DNA of 64,000 bases from contig NZ_CAJVAP010000011.1 in NCBI RefSeq assembly GCF_910593785.1, forward strand, positions 1 to 64,000, written 5' to 3'. Every line of letters starts with the position of its first letter. Position 1 is the stretch's first letter. This document shows positions 17,766-27,026 of the stretch, in pieces. The position numbers and the translations under genes were made by a program. This stretch comes from Leucobacter soli (GTDB lineage: Bacteria > Actinomycetota > Actinomycetes > Actinomycetales > Microbacteriaceae). Below the pieces are notes generated by a model. It worked only from the letters and a program-made list of their open reading frames with translations, had not been told where the DNA came from and made no database searches.

Positions 17766-19123
17766 GCGCGGGGCGGCACGCGGGCACGCGGAGCAGCACA
17801 GCGCGAAGCGAGGAGCTCGCCGCGCGCGCGGGCCGGGTCATCCCCGGGGGTGTCAACTCGCCGGTACGGGCCTTCGCCTCCGTCGGCGGGGCGCCGCGTT
17901 TCCTGGTCTCGGGCCGAGGCGCCTACGTCACCGACGCGGACGGCAACGAGTACACGGATCTGGTGGCGGCCTGGGGACCGGCCCTGCTCGGGCACGCCCA
18001 TCCCGCCGTGATCGACGCGGTGAAGAGCGCGGCGGAACGGGGTCTCGGCTTCGGCGCATCCGTGCCCGCGGAGGCCGAGCTGGCCGAAGAGATCATCTCC
18101 CGCGTGCCGGCGGTCGAGCGCCTGCGTCTCGTCTCCACCGGCACCGAAGCGACCATGACCGCGATCCGCCTCGCGCGCGGGGCCACCGGCCGTCCGCTGC
18201 TCGTGAAGTTCGCCGGGCACTATCACGGACACTCCGACGGACTGCTCGCAGAGGCCGGATCCGGGCTCGCGACCCTGTCGCTGCCTGGATCCGCCGGAGT
18301 CACCGAGGCGACCGCGGCACAGACCCTCGTCCTGCCCTACAACGATCTGCCCGCCCTCGAGGCCGCCTTCACCGAGCACGGTGAGCGGATCGCCGCGATC
18401 ATCGCCGAGGCCGCGGCGGCCAACATGGGCGTGCTGCCGCCCGAGCCCGGCTTCACCCGCAGCATGATCGAGCTCGCCCACCGTCACGGCGCACTCGTGA
18501 TCCTCGACGAGGTGCTCACCGGCTTCCGCGCGGGGCCCTCGGGCTACCTGGGCGTCCTCGGCGACGAGCTGCGCGGCGACGGGACGGGCGACCCGGTCGC
18601 CCCCGATCTCCTGACGTTCGGCAAGGTCGTCGGCGGCGGACTCCCCCTCGCCGCGGTCGGCGGGAGAGCCGATCTGATGGATCTGCTCGCCCCGCTCGGC
18701 CCCGTCTACCAGGCGGGAACGCTCTCGGGCAATCCGGTCGCCCTCGCCGCCGGCCTGACGACCCTGCGACATGCCGATGCCGCCGCTTACAGCCGGATCG
18801 CCGCAGCCGCGGACGCGATCGCGGGAGCCGTCTCGTCCGCCCTCGACGGAGCCGGCGTACCGCACCGGGTGCAGCGGGCAGGCACGCTCTTCAGCGTGCT
18901 CTTCGGCGAGTTCGCCGCCGCTCCTCGGGGCTACGCCGAGGTGCAGCGGCAGGAGACGGTACGCTACCGGGCGTTCTTCCACGCCATGCTGGACCAGGGC
19001 GTCAACCTGCCGCCGAGCGCGTTCGAGGCCTGGTTCGTCACCGCTGCGCACGACGACGCGGCCGTGGAGCGGATCGTCGCGGCGCTCCCGGGCGCGGCAC
19101 GCGCAGCCGCGCGTTCGCTATAG
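17762..19123 (+). CDS. hemL: Glutamate-1-semialdehyde 2,1-aminomutase
   Basis: PLP enzyme forming 5-aminolevulinate, the second step after HemA. The 453-residue protein has '[19 protein letters not shown]', '[16 protein letters not shown]', '[12 protein letters not shown]', '[10 protein letters not shown]' and the PLP lysine in '[18 protein letters not shown]'. I prefer GTG 17762, which makes a GTGA overlap with hemB as elsewhere in this operon; ATG 17753 would add three residues. It is the last haem gene of the rightward operon. Confidence 0.95.
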   Translation: MSAGRHAGTRSSTARSEELAARAGRVIPGGVNSPVRAFASVGGAPRFLVSGRGAYVTDADGNEYTDLVAAWGPALLGHAHPAVIDAVKSAAERGLGFGASVPAEAELAEEIISRVPAVERLRLVSTGTEATMTAIRLARGATGRPLLVKFAGHYHGHSDGLLAEAGSGLATLSLPGSAGVTEATAAQTLVLPYNDLPALEAAFTEHGERIAAIIAEAAAANMGVLPPEPGFTRSMIELAHRHGALVILDEVLTGFRAGPSGYLGVLGDELRGDGTGDPVAPDLLTFGKVVGGGLPLAAVGGRADLMDLLAPLGPVYQAGTLSGNPVALAAGLTTLRHADAAAYSRIAAAADAIAGAVSSALDGAGVPHRVQRAGTLFSVLFGEFAAAPRGYAEVQRQETVRYRAFFHAMLDQGVNLPPSAFEAWFVTAAHDDAAVERIVAALPGAARAAARSL

Positions 19124-19183
19124 TGAGGAGACCCCGTCCGGCCCGTTGCACGGGGGCTCCACACTCCAACGGCCGAGGTTCGC

Positions 19184-19939
19184 ATGCCATCATTCCAGAG
19201 CGGTTCGCAGAAGGCGCGCGATACGCTGACCTTCCTCCGCGCCCGGATCACGAGCGGCGAGTGGGCCATCGGCGAGCTCATCCCGAAGGAGCCCGAGCTC
19301 ATGGAGCTCATCGGCGTCGGCAAGTCGACCGTGCGCGAGGCGGTGCGCTCGCTCGCGACGCTCGGCATGCTCGAGACCGTTCCCGGCGTCGGCACGTTCG
19401 TCCGGGCGCGCACCCCGGTCAGTTCGCTGCTGACCGAGTTCCTCGCGGATCAGGATCTCGAGGAGGTGCTGATCTACCGGCGCTCGCTCGAGATCGAAGC
19501 GGCGCAGTCGGCCGCGGTGCATCGCAGCGATGAACAAGCGGCCGCGCTTCGGGCGGCGTACGAGCGCAGCCTGGTGTCGCGGTCCGAGGAGGCGGATCGG
19601 CACATCGCGATCGACCGGCCCGATTCGTTCCACCGGCTGATCGTCGAGGCGAGCGGGAGCAAGCTGCTGCTCGAACTCTATTCCGGCGTGATGGCCGTTC
19701 TGCGCAGCGCGAGCGACCGCGGCCTGGTGTTCCTCGGCACGACCGTCGAGACCATGCATCTGGACCATCGAGCGGTGCTGGAGGCGATCGAGCAGCGCGA
19801 CGTCCGTCATGCCGCGCATGCGATGGCGTTGCACGTGGACCGGGACCTCGGGCTCCACACCGACATGCTCGATTTCGCGCCGCACACGGAGCGGGTCGAG
19901 ACGTTCATCGAGGCCGGTCTGGATCCCCAGCCCCGGTGA
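19184..19939 (+). CDS. GntR-family (FadR subfamily) transcriptional regulator
   Basis: The 251-residue protein has an N-terminal winged helix ('GELIPKEPELMELIGVGKSTVREAVRSL', in parts) and an FCD-type all-helical ligand domain. Likely metal/ligand histidines sit in 'DSFHRLIVEASGS' and 'MHLDHRAVLEAIEQRD'. It follows hemL by 60 bases and could be co-transcribed, but FadR-type operators (TnGTnnnACnA) are not seen at the hem promoters. The effector is unknown; organic acids are common for this subfamily. Confidence 0.88.
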   Translation: MPSFQSGSQKARDTLTFLRARITSGEWAIGELIPKEPELMELIGVGKSTVREAVRSLATLGMLETVPGVGTFVRARTPVSSLLTEFLADQDLEEVLIYRRSLEIEAAQSAAVHRSDEQAAALRAAYERSLVSRSEEADRHIAIDRPDSFHRLIVEASGSKLLLELYSGVMAVLRSASDRGLVFLGTTVETMHLDHRAVLEAIEQRDVRHAAHAMALHVDRDLGLHTDMLDFAPHTERVETFIEAGLDPQPR

Positions 19940-20064
19940 CGCGGCGATCCGCCGCCCTCCGCTCGATCCGTCGCCCGTCGCTATCCGGCGTCCCGTCAGG
20001 GCACCGTTTCGCGACCCGTTCGGATGCAATGCTGAACTTTCTCCGAAAGATTCATCCGATGTTG

Positions 20065-20080
20065 TTGAGGTGTGCCTAAA
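20065..20080. promoter_or_regulatory. Iron-box-like site over the SIP gene promoter
   Basis: TTGAGG-TGTG-CCTAAA matches the AGG-N4-CCT half-dyads of DtxR/IdeR boxes (one mismatch between arms). It overlaps TAAAAT (20077-20082), which lies 6 bases before the GTG start and is probably the -10 box of a leaderless message. Confidence 0.6.
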
Positions 20081-20088
20081 ATGGAAGC

Positions 20089-20523
20089 GTGAACCACGAC
20101 GACCGCGCCCAGGATGAGCTCATCTTCATCGACCCGAGCTACCTGGACTGCGTGCTCGCGGCCGGTGACGCCGGCGACCTCCCCGTTCTCCGCGAGTGGT
20201 GCGCCCAGCTCCCGCCGACCGCCTACGGGCGGGTCTTCGTGGAATGCGCGTCCGCCGAGCCCATCGAGCTGCCGGTCCCGACCGGTGTCGGAGTCACCTG
20301 CGTCGCGCCCCGGCCGGGCGGACCCGACGGCAGCGCCGTGGTCGACGCCGTCGAGGCGTGGCTGGACGAGTGGCTGCGCGGGGATCCGCTCAGCGGTCGT
20401 CACATCGCACTGTGGGCCGGCGCGCAGGGATCCCCGGCCGCTCGCGACCACTGGAGCCGCGTGGAGTCGGAGCTCGCCGAGATCTGGGCGGCAGCGGCCG
20501 AGTACCGCGCCCAGTCCGCGTAG
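20089..20523 (+). CDS. Stand-alone SIP-domain protein (siderophore-interacting C-terminal domain)
   Basis: The 144-residue protein resembles the C-terminal NAD(P)H-binding half of siderophore-interacting (ViuB-like) ferric reductases: 'IFIDPSYLDCVLAAGDAGDLP', 'AYGRVFVECASAEPIELPVP', 'GRHIALWAGAQGSPAARDHW' (quoted in parts). The FAD-binding half is missing, so it either partners a separate flavoprotein or has another role. GTG 20089 is probably leaderless and sits under an iron box. It converges with dps. Confidence 0.8.
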   Translation: MNHDDRAQDELIFIDPSYLDCVLAAGDAGDLPVLREWCAQLPPTAYGRVFVECASAEPIELPVPTGVGVTCVAPRPGGPDGSAVVDAVEAWLDEWLRGDPLSGRHIALWAGAQGSPAARDHWSRVESELAEIWAAAAEYRAQSA

Positions 20524-20524
20524 A

Positions 20525-20547
20525 CCGACCGCGGGATCATCGGTCGG
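20525..20547. terminator. Possible hairpin between convergent SIP gene and dps
   Basis: CCGACC (20525-20530) pairs with GGTCGG (20542-20547) across an 11-base loop in the 34-base gap between two converging genes. The stem is short and has no T run, so it is a weak candidate. Confidence 0.3.
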
Positions 20548-20557
20548 CGCCGGCCGC

Positions 20558-21049
20558 TCAGTCCGCGTAGTGGGAGAAGAGGAACCAGCGATCCTTGTCG
20601 AGCTGGCGGGCCAGTTCGATCGCGATGTCCTGACTCGGCAGATCGATGTCGTCGAGTCCGTCGATCGCCGTGTAGATCGTCTCGATCACGGCGTCGAGCT
20701 GCGCAACGACTTCGGCCACCGTCACCACTGACGCCTGGAATCCGTCGCTCATCTCCGGCGTGCTGGTCTTCGCCGCGACCGTGCCGATCCGCGCATCGAC
20801 CGGGAGACCGAGCGCGACGATCCGCTCGGCGACCGTATCCGCGCCCTCCTGCGCGTGGTCCACGAGGTCGTCGAGGAACTCGTGCACGCCGATGAAGTTG
20901 GCGCCGCGCACATGCCAGTGCGCCTGCTTGCCGTTCACGGCGAGCGCGACGAGGTCGCGCACCACCGGGGCGAGGTAGCGCGCCACACCAGCGGGTCGAT
21001 CGAGTTCGCCCTTGGCGACGGTCACCGAGGTCTTCTTCGTCACAGTCAT
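20558..21049 (-). CDS. dps: Dps-family ferritin-like DNA-protection protein
   Basis: Forms a 12-subunit shell that oxidises and stores iron and shields DNA. The 163-residue protein has the Dps ferroxidase signature: 'NGKQAHWHVRGANFIGVHEF' with His, followed by 'DDLVDHAQEGADTVAERI' with the Asp/Glu ligands. ATG 21049 has a purine-rich GAGCGGAA upstream. The reading frame continues upstream opposite the flavoprotein gene, but that part is not coding. Its position beside iron-regulated genes fits its job. Confidence 0.93.
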   Translation of the reverse strand: MTVTKKTSVTVAKGELDRPAGVARYLAPVVRDLVALAVNGKQAHWHVRGANFIGVHEFLDDLVDHAQEGADTVAERIVALGLPVDARIGTVAAKTSTPEMSDGFQASVVTVAEVVAQLDAVIETIYTAIDGLDDIDLPSQDIAIELARQLDKDRWFLFSHYAD

Positions 21050-21170
21050 GGGTTCCGCTCCGTTCGTATCGTCGCACCGAGATGCGGCAGAGCGCATCGG
21101 CGTTGACTCCACGCTACTCCGATACGCCGCAGGCGCAAGGGAGGGAAGGCTCACCTTCGTCGGCCGAGGG

Positions 21171-22937
21171 CTACTCCACCAGCTTGCCCGCGACGGAATC
21201 GTCGATCCGTTCCTCCGCGAGGTGCGCGAACGCCGCAGGCGCCTCCGGCAGCGGCTCGAACACGGGGCCGCTCTGCGGGGTCCATACGAAGTTGCCGCGC
21301 AGCTCCTCGCGCTGCTCGGGGAAGTCGGAGCGGTTGTGGCACCCGCGCGTCTCGCGGCGCTCCCTGGCGCACTCGAGCGTCGCCCGAGCCGCCAGCAGCG
21401 AGCCGTAGAGGTCGAAGGCGTGCACGAGGTCGTCGAAGCCGGCGATATCGGGATGCACGCCGAGGCCCGCCGCGCGCGCCTCGATCTCATCGAGCTGCCG
21501 CAGGCCTGCTGTCAGACCGGCCTCGCTGCGCACCACGCCGGCGTGCTCGGTCATCAGGTCGCGCAGTGCGCGCTGCAGCAGACGCGGGGTCTCGGTGCCA
21601 CGGCTCGCGAGCAGGCCCTGCATCTCGGCGCGCGCCTCGGCGACGACCTCGTGCGAGCGCGAGACACTCGTCAGGTTCGTAACGTAGTCGGCGGCGTCGG
21701 TGCCGGTGATGCGCCCGTAGACCAGCAGCTCGATGAGCGAGTTGCCGCCGAGACGATTCGCTCCGTGCAGACCGCTGGAGGCCTCGCCGATCGCGTAGAG
21801 TCCGGCCACCCCGGTGCCGTGATCCTCCGGGCGCACCCAGACGCCGCCCATCGAGTAGTGCGCGGTCGGCGCGATCTCGATCGGCTCCTCGGTGATGTCG
21901 AGCATCTGCAGGTCGATGAGCGTGCGGTAGACCCGGGGAAGTTTCTCGAAGATCGTCTCGCGCGGCAGGTGCGAGACGTCGAGGAACACGCCGCCGTTCG
22001 TCGTGCCGCGGCCCTCGATGATCTCGGTGTAGCTCGCGAGCGCCACACGATCGCGGGTCGAGAGTTCCATCCGTTCGGGGTCGTACTTCTCCATGAAGCG
22101 CTCGCCGAGCGCGTTGCGCAAGATGCCGCCCTCTCCGCGCGCGGCCTCGGAGACGAGGGTGCCGGCGGCGTCCGCGGGCTCCAGGATGCCCGAGGGGTGG
22201 AACTGCACGAGCTCCGCATCGCGGATCCTGCCGCCCGCGAGCGCGGCTAGGCGGAACGAGTCGCCGGTGTTCTCATCGCGTCGCGAGGACGTGTTGCGCC
22301 AGATGCGGTTGTGACCGCCGGCGGCCAGGATCACGGCGTCCGCGTGGATGATGACCGGCGTGCCGTCGACGACGTCGAAGCCGTAGGCGCCGAAGATGCG
22401 GCCGTCATCGGCCAGGAGGCGGGTGATGTAGATCGTGTCGACGATGGGTACTTCGAGCTCGCGTGCGCGCCGCAACAGCGTGCGCTGGATCTCCAGACCC
22501 GTGTAGTCGCCCGCGTAGCAGGTGCGGCGGTACTTGTGCGCGCCGAAGAAGCGCTGGCTGATGCGGCCGTCGGCCTCCCCTGCGAACGGCATGCCCCACC
22601 GCTCGAGATCCTCGATCCCGCGAGCCGCGCCCTTCGCCACGATCTCGACGATGGCCGGATCCGCGAGGAAGTACGATTCGCGCAGTGTGTCGGCCGCGTG
22701 CTGCTCCCAGCTGTCCTCGGGATCCATCGTGCCGAGCGCGGCGTTGATCCCCCCTGCGGCGAGCGTCGTGTGGGCGTCGTGCTTGCGCCGCTTGCCGACC
22801 GCGAGCACCTGGACGCCGCGTTCGGCGAGCTCGATCGAGGCTCGGAGCCCCGCTCCGCCCGTGCCGATGACGAGCACCGAGGTCGAGAGGAGTCGTTCGG
22901 TGCGTGCGGAGACGTGTTCGGATGCGTTGATGCTCAT
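21171..22937 (-). CDS. Succinate dehydrogenase/fumarate reductase-like flavoprotein, orphan
   Basis: FAD-dependent oxidoreductase of the SdhA/FrdA/NadB group, 588 residues. Visible parts are the FAD fold 'VLVIGTGGAGLRASIELAERG' (in parts), 'HTTLAAGGINAALG', 'ELVQFHPSGI' and 'TAHYSMGGVWV' with 'GLHGANRLGGNSLIELLVYG'. No iron-sulfur or membrane subunits are nearby. An independent fumarate reductase, an L-aspartate oxidase or a paralogue of Sdh are all possible. ATG 22937 is chosen because reverse TAGCGT (22950-22945) lies 7 bases upstream; GTG 22946 falls inside that box. It is divergent from a LysR gene that probably controls it. Confidence 0.85.
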   Translation of the reverse strand: MSINASEHVSARTERLLSTSVLVIGTGGAGLRASIELAERGVQVLAVGKRRKHDAHTTLAAGGINAALGTMDPEDSWEQHAADTLRESYFLADPAIVEIVAKGAARGIEDLERWGMPFAGEADGRISQRFFGAHKYRRTCYAGDYTGLEIQRTLLRRARELEVPIVDTIYITRLLADDGRIFGAYGFDVVDGTPVIIHADAVILAAGGHNRIWRNTSSRRDENTGDSFRLAALAGGRIRDAELVQFHPSGILEPADAAGTLVSEAARGEGGILRNALGERFMEKYDPERMELSTRDRVALASYTEIIEGRGTTNGGVFLDVSHLPRETIFEKLPRVYRTLIDLQMLDITEEPIEIAPTAHYSMGGVWVRPEDHGTGVAGLYAIGEASSGLHGANRLGGNSLIELLVYGRITGTDAADYVTNLTSVSRSHEVVAEARAEMQGLLASRGTETPRLLQRALRDLMTEHAGVVRSEAGLTAGLRQLDEIEARAAGLGVHPDIAGFDDLVHAFDLYGSLLAARATLECARERRETRGCHNRSDFPEQREELRGNFVWTPQSGPVFEPLPEAPAAFAHLAEERIDDSVAGKLVE

Positions 22938-23014
22938 GCCGACCACGCTAGGGATCGCACGACGATTACTCTAATGAATAGATCGGATGCTGACGATGCA
23001 GATACGCTATCGAC
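22938..23014. promoter_or_regulatory. Divergent flavoprotein/lysR promoter region
   Basis: The 77-base gap holds two probable leaderless -10 boxes: reverse TAGCGT at 22950-22945 for the flavoprotein and TACGCT at 23003-23008 for lysR, 6 bases before its ATG. An ATT-N9-AAT dyad near the middle (in ATTACTCTAATGAAT) has the loose form of a LysR T-N11-A site. Confidence 0.45.
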
Positions 23015-23974
23015 ATGAACCTCGAGCAACTGACCGGATTCGTCGAGGTCGCAGCCCTCGGCCACTTCACGCGCGCCGCGGATCGCCTGCACCTCGCCCA
23101 GCCCTCGCTCAGCCGGCAGATCGCCGCCCTCGAACGGGAGCTCGGCGTCGAACTCTTCCACCGAGCCCGCGGCAACGTGACCCTGACCGCGGCCGGCGAA
23201 CACCTCCTGCCGATCGCCCGGCGCATGCTGGCGGACGCCGAAACCGCACGGGACGAGATGGCCGAGCTCGTCGGCCTGCGCCGCGGGCGGGTGCGGCTGG
23301 GTGCGACGCCGACGCTCTGCACGAGTCTCGTCGCCGAGGCGCTCGCAGAGTTCCATGAGGCCCATCCCGGCATCGACATCGAGATTCTCGAGCGCGGCTC
23401 CCGAACCCTCATCTCGGCGCTGATGGAGGGCGCGCTCGATCTGGTGCTGATCGTCACGAGCGTCTCGTCGGGAGCCGCCCGCGCCGTACTCGATCGCGAG
23501 GCCATCCTGAGCGAGCGTCTCGTCGCGGTCTCGTCGGCCGCGCTCCCGGATCCGTTCGTCGACACCGGCGCGAAGGCCGGCGAAGCCGTGACCCTGCGCC
23601 GCCTCTCGGAGGTGCCGCAGATCATGTTCGCGGAGAGCTACGACGTTCGCGCCGCGGTCGACGCGGCGTTCGCGGCGGAGGGCCTCACCCCCGAGGTCGT
23701 CGTCGCCGGCGCCGAGATGGACGCCGCACTGCGTTTCGCGGAGCGCGGCATCGGCGTCGCCGTCGCACCCGCGATGGTGGCGGCGGATCGCCCGCAGTTG
23801 CGCGCGACGCCGATCGCGGATCCGCGGCTCAGCCGCACAGTAAGCCTCGCCCGTCGCTCGGACATGGCTCCGACCCACGCGGGCGCGGCGCTGCAGGCCA
23901 TGATCCGCCGGGTGGCGGATCGCCTCGCGGCTCCGGGCGCACCCCTCGGCGGCCTCGTGACGCGGGTCGGCTGA
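23015..23974 (+). CDS. LysR-family transcriptional regulator
   Basis: The 319-residue protein has a textbook N-terminal helix-turn-helix ('MNLEQLTGFVEVAALGHFTR', 'LHLAQPSLSRQIAALERELG') and a periplasmic-binding-fold effector domain. Its divergent position suggests it controls the orphan flavoprotein gene, perhaps in response to a C4-dicarboxylate or aspartate-related compound (inference). Confidence 0.92.
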   Translation: MNLEQLTGFVEVAALGHFTRAADRLHLAQPSLSRQIAALERELGVELFHRARGNVTLTAAGEHLLPIARRMLADAETARDEMAELVGLRRGRVRLGATPTLCTSLVAEALAEFHEAHPGIDIEILERGSRTLISALMEGALDLVLIVTSVSSGAARAVLDREAILSERLVAVSSAALPDPFVDTGAKAGEAVTLRRLSEVPQIMFAESYDVRAAVDAAFAAEGLTPEVVVAGAEMDAALRFAERGIGVAVAPAMVAADRPQLRATPIADPRLSRTVSLARRSDMAPTHAGAALQAMIRRVADRLAAPGAPLGGLVTRVG

Positions 23975-23997
23975 AGGGCACCGACCGGGCGCGAGCA

Positions 23998-26511
23998 TCA
24001 GCGCAGGGCGATGCTCACGATCTTCGGCACCCGCACGATGACGTTCGCGATCTCGCGGTCGCCGATGGCACGCTGCACGGCCTCCGAGGCGCGCGCGGCG
24101 GCCTCGGCCTCGGCCTCGGTGACCGATGCCGGCAGCGTGAGCCGGTCGCGCACCTTGCCGTTCACCTGCACCACCATCGTGACCTCGTCCTCGACGAGCA
24201 GCGCGGGATCCGCGGCGGGCCATTCCTCGAGCGCGACGGTCGGCCGGTGCCCGAGCTTCGCCCACATGTCCTCGGCGGTGTAGGGCGCGAAGAGGGAGAG
24301 GATCACGGCGATCGCCTCGGCCGACTCCCGCACTGCCGGGTCAGCGGCGCCCGCGCCGGCATCGATCGCTTTGCGGGTCACGTTCACCTGATCCATCAGA
24401 CGAGCGACGACCACGTTGAACTTGTAGTGCTCGATCAGCCCGGGCGCATCGGCCAGCAGCTGATGCGTGTGCTTGCGGAGCGTCGCGTCGCCGCCGGCGA
24501 AGTCGACCCCGGCCTCCGAAGCGACGTCGCCCGCCACGCGCCACGCACGGGCCAGGAACTTCGCCGAGCCCTGCACCGACACGTCGGCCCAGTCGATGTC
24601 GTCCTCGGGCGGCCCGGCGAAGGCCAGAGTGACCCGCAGCGCGTCCGCGCCGTGCTCGCCGAGTTCCGAGGCGAACTCGACGAGGTTGCCCTTGGACTTC
24701 GACATCTTCGCGCCGTCCTGAAGCACCATGCCCTGATTCAGCAGCGCGCTGAAGGGCTCCTCGAAGTCGAGGTAGCCGAGATCGTGCAGCACCTTCGTGA
24801 TGAAGCGCGAGTAGAGCAGATGCAGGATCGCGTGCTCCACGCCTCCCGCGTACTGATCGATCGGGCCCCAGGCGTTCACGGCGGTCGGGTCGAAGGCCTG
24901 CGTGTCGTCCTGCGACGACAGGAAGCGCAGGTAGTACCAGGAACTGTCGACGAAGGTGTCCATCGTGTCGGGATCGCGGGTCCAGGCCGTGCCTGCCGCG
25001 TCGGTCACGCTCGCCCACTCGGTCGCCGCGCCCAGAGGCGAGGACCCCTTCGGCTTGAGATCCAGGCCCTCCGAGGCCGGCAGGCGCACCGGCAGCTCGC
25101 TCGCCCCGACCGCGCGCATCTCGCCAGCATTGCCCTCTTCGGCTCCGTGCAGGATGGGGATCGGAGTGCCCCAGTAGCGCTGGCGGGAGATCAACCAGTC
25201 GCGCAGCCGGTAGGTCTTCGCCGCGCGGCCGGTACCGCGCTCCTCGAGCACCTCGATGGCGCGCGCGATCGCCTCGGCCTTGCGCAGACCGTCGAGCGGA
25301 CCGGAGTTCACCAGCACGCCGTCTCCGGCGGTCGCGACACCGCTCTCGAGCGGATCGGGCAGCGACTCCCCCGTCTCGTCGCGCACGTCGACCACGACGC
25401 GCACGGGCAGTTCGAACTCCCGCGCGAAGTCGAGGTCGCGCTGGTCGTGCGCGGGCACGGCCATGATCGCGCCGTGGCCGTAATCGGCGAGCACGTAATC
25501 GGATGCCCAGACGGGAATGCGCTCGCCGTTCACCGGGTTGATCGCGAAGTGATCGAGGAACACGCCGGTCTTCGGGCGATCGGCGTTCTGCCGATCGATC
25601 TCGCTCTGCCGCTGCGTCTCGGTGAGATATTCCTGGAACTGCATGCGCGCCTCGGGCGAGGCGCTGACGGCCAGCTCGGCGGCGAGGTCGCTATCCGGTG
25701 CGACGACCATGAACGTCGCGCCGTAGAGCGTGTCTGGGCGGGTGGTGAACACCGGCACCTTCGCCTCGCGCCCCTCGATCTCGAACTCGACCTCGGCGCC
25801 CGTCGAGCGGCCGATCCAGTTGCGCTGCATGTTCAGCACCTTGGCCGGCCAGTGGCCCTCGAGCGCGTCGAGGTCGTCGAGCAGGCGATCCGCGTAATCG
25901 GTGATGCGGAAGTACCACTGGGTCAGCTTCTTCTTGACGACCACTGCGCCCGAGCGCTCGGAGGTGCCGTCGGCGAGCACCTGCTCGTTGGCGAGCACCG
26001 TCTGATCCACCGGATCCCAGTTCACCCAGCTCGCCTTGCGGTAGGCGAGGCCCTTCTCGTACATCTTCAGGAACAGCCACTGGTTCCACTTGTAGTACTC
26101 GGGGTCGCTCGTATGCAGCACGCGGCTCCAGTCGAACGACGGCGCATAGATGCGGAACGACGCCTTCTGCTGCGCGATGTTCGCGTAGGTCCACTCGCGC
26201 GGGTCGACGCCGCGCTTGATGGCAGCGTTCTCGGCGGGGAGGCCGAAGGAGTCCCAGCCGATCGGGTGCAGCACGTCGTAGCCGCGGCCCCGCCAGTAGC
26301 GGGCGAGGACGTCGCCGAAGCAGAACGCCTCGGCATGGCCCATGTGCAGATCGCCCGAGGGGTACGGGAACATGTCGAGCACGTACTTCTTCGGCTTGTC
26401 GCTGCCCGCGTTCGGCACCTCGAAGGGCTTCAACTCCTCCCACACGGGGAGCCAGCGATCCTGGATCGCCTGGAAGTCGTAGCTGTCGGCAGCCTGCTCG
26501 GTCACTCGCAC
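23998..26511 (-). CDS. leuS: Leucyl-tRNA synthetase
   Basis: Charges tRNA-Leu. The 837-residue class I synthetase has the HIGH-type motif HMGH at 56-59, a CP1 editing domain with the threonine-rich '[17 protein letters not shown]', and '[14 protein letters not shown]'. A C-terminal domain ends with '[15 protein letters not shown]'. Two GTG codons are possible: 26511, or 26505, which has GAGG 5 bases upstream and is probably the true start. No T-box leader is visible upstream. Confidence 0.96.
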   Translation of the reverse strand: MRVTEQAADSYDFQAIQDRWLPVWEELKPFEVPNAGSDKPKKYVLDMFPYPSGDLHMGHAEAFCFGDVLARYWRGRGYDVLHPIGWDSFGLPAENAAIKRGVDPREWTYANIAQQKASFRIYAPSFDWSRVLHTSDPEYYKWNQWLFLKMYEKGLAYRKASWVNWDPVDQTVLANEQVLADGTSERSGAVVVKKKLTQWYFRITDYADRLLDDLDALEGHWPAKVLNMQRNWIGRSTGAEVEFEIEGREAKVPVFTTRPDTLYGATFMVVAPDSDLAAELAVSASPEARMQFQEYLTETQRQSEIDRQNADRPKTGVFLDHFAINPVNGERIPVWASDYVLADYGHGAIMAVPAHDQRDLDFAREFELPVRVVVDVRDETGESLPDPLESGVATAGDGVLVNSGPLDGLRKAEAIARAIEVLEERGTGRAAKTYRLRDWLISRQRYWGTPIPILHGAEEGNAGEMRAVGASELPVRLPASEGLDLKPKGSSPLGAATEWASVTDAAGTAWTRDPDTMDTFVDSSWYYLRFLSSQDDTQAFDPTAVNAWGPIDQYAGGVEHAILHLLYSRFITKVLHDLGYLDFEEPFSALLNQGMVLQDGAKMSKSKGNLVEFASELGEHGADALRVTLAFAGPPEDDIDWADVSVQGSAKFLARAWRVAGDVASEAGVDFAGGDATLRKHTHQLLADAPGLIEHYKFNVVVARLMDQVNVTRKAIDAGAGAADPAVRESAEAIAVILSLFAPYTAEDMWAKLGHRPTVALEEWPAADPALLVEDEVTMVVQVNGKVRDRLTLPASVTEAEAEAAARASEAVQRAIGDREIANVIVRVPKIVSIALR

Positions 26512-26641
26512 CTCGAAACATCAAAGAATCGCCCCCGCTCCTGCGGGCGCGCGCACATCGCTCAAGAATACCGCAGCGTGCGGTGGCCACGGCTCGGTGC
26601 GGTCCGCCCGGATCCCGCTTGCGCGGATCGCTCTCGTGCAC

Positions 26642-26667
26642 AATACTTAGCCTTATGGATAAGTATT
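26642..26667. promoter_or_regulatory. Inverted repeat over the arsR start (autoregulatory operator)
   Basis: AATACTTA (26642-26649) and TAAGTATT (26660-26667) are perfect 8-bp arms with a 10-base spacer that contains the arsR ATG (26655). AT-rich long dyads are typical ArsR-family operators, so self-repression is likely. Confidence 0.65.
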
Positions 26668-27026
26668 TGCGAGAGATCGACCTCGTCTTCTCCGCGCTTG
26701 CCGATCCGACCCGGCGCGCAGTCGTGCAGCGCCTCGGTCGCGGCCCGGGCAGCGTCAGCGAGCTCGCGCGCGAGTTCCCGATGGCCCTCCCCTCGTTCAT
26801 GAAGCATGTCGGGGTGCTCGAGACGAGCGGCCTGATCCGCACGCGCAAGTCGGGTCGCGTCCGCAGCTGCGAGCTGAACCGGGATCGCCTCGAAGCCGTG
26901 GAGGGCTGGCTCACTGCGCAGAGACGCAGCTGGGAGAAGCATGTCGATCGGCTGCAGTTCTTCGTCGAAGCGGAAATCGACGATCCGACCATCGCAGAGA
27001 CCACCGCAGATCAGGAGCGATCATGA
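26655..27026 (+). CDS. ArsR-family winged-helix regulator
   Basis: The 123-residue protein has the SmtB/ArsR fold: 'DLVFSALADPTRRAVVQRLG', 'SVSELAREFPMALPSFMKHVGVLE' (in parts), then the wing 'IRTRKSGRVRSCEL'. The cysteine pairs of metal-sensing members are absent, so it belongs to the large non-metal group usually paired with an SRPBCC protein, as here (4-base ATGA overlap). An upstream extension to 26583 is unlikely because the operator would be coding. Confidence 0.9.
   Translation: MDKYLREIDLVFSALADPTRRAVVQRLGRGPGSVSELAREFPMALPSFMKHVGVLETSGLIRTRKSGRVRSCELNRDRLEAVEGWLTAQRRSWEKHVDRLQFFVEAEIDDPTIAETTADQERS

Noticed and set aside
19132-19155. Terminator after hemL
   Set aside because: CCCCGT/ACGGGG gives only a 6-bp stem with competing pairings and no T run, so I do not call it; gntR may be co-transcribed.
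26512-26654. T-box or other riboswitch before leuS
   Set aside because: The 143-base gap lacks a T-box (TGGNACCGCG-like) sequence; it holds only a short GC hairpin near 26530 and the arsR operator.
24247-26802. An 851-codon + strand frame opposite leuS
   Set aside because: Its product is His/Arg/Gly-rich with no domain, while the opposite strand codes a full leucyl-tRNA synthetase.
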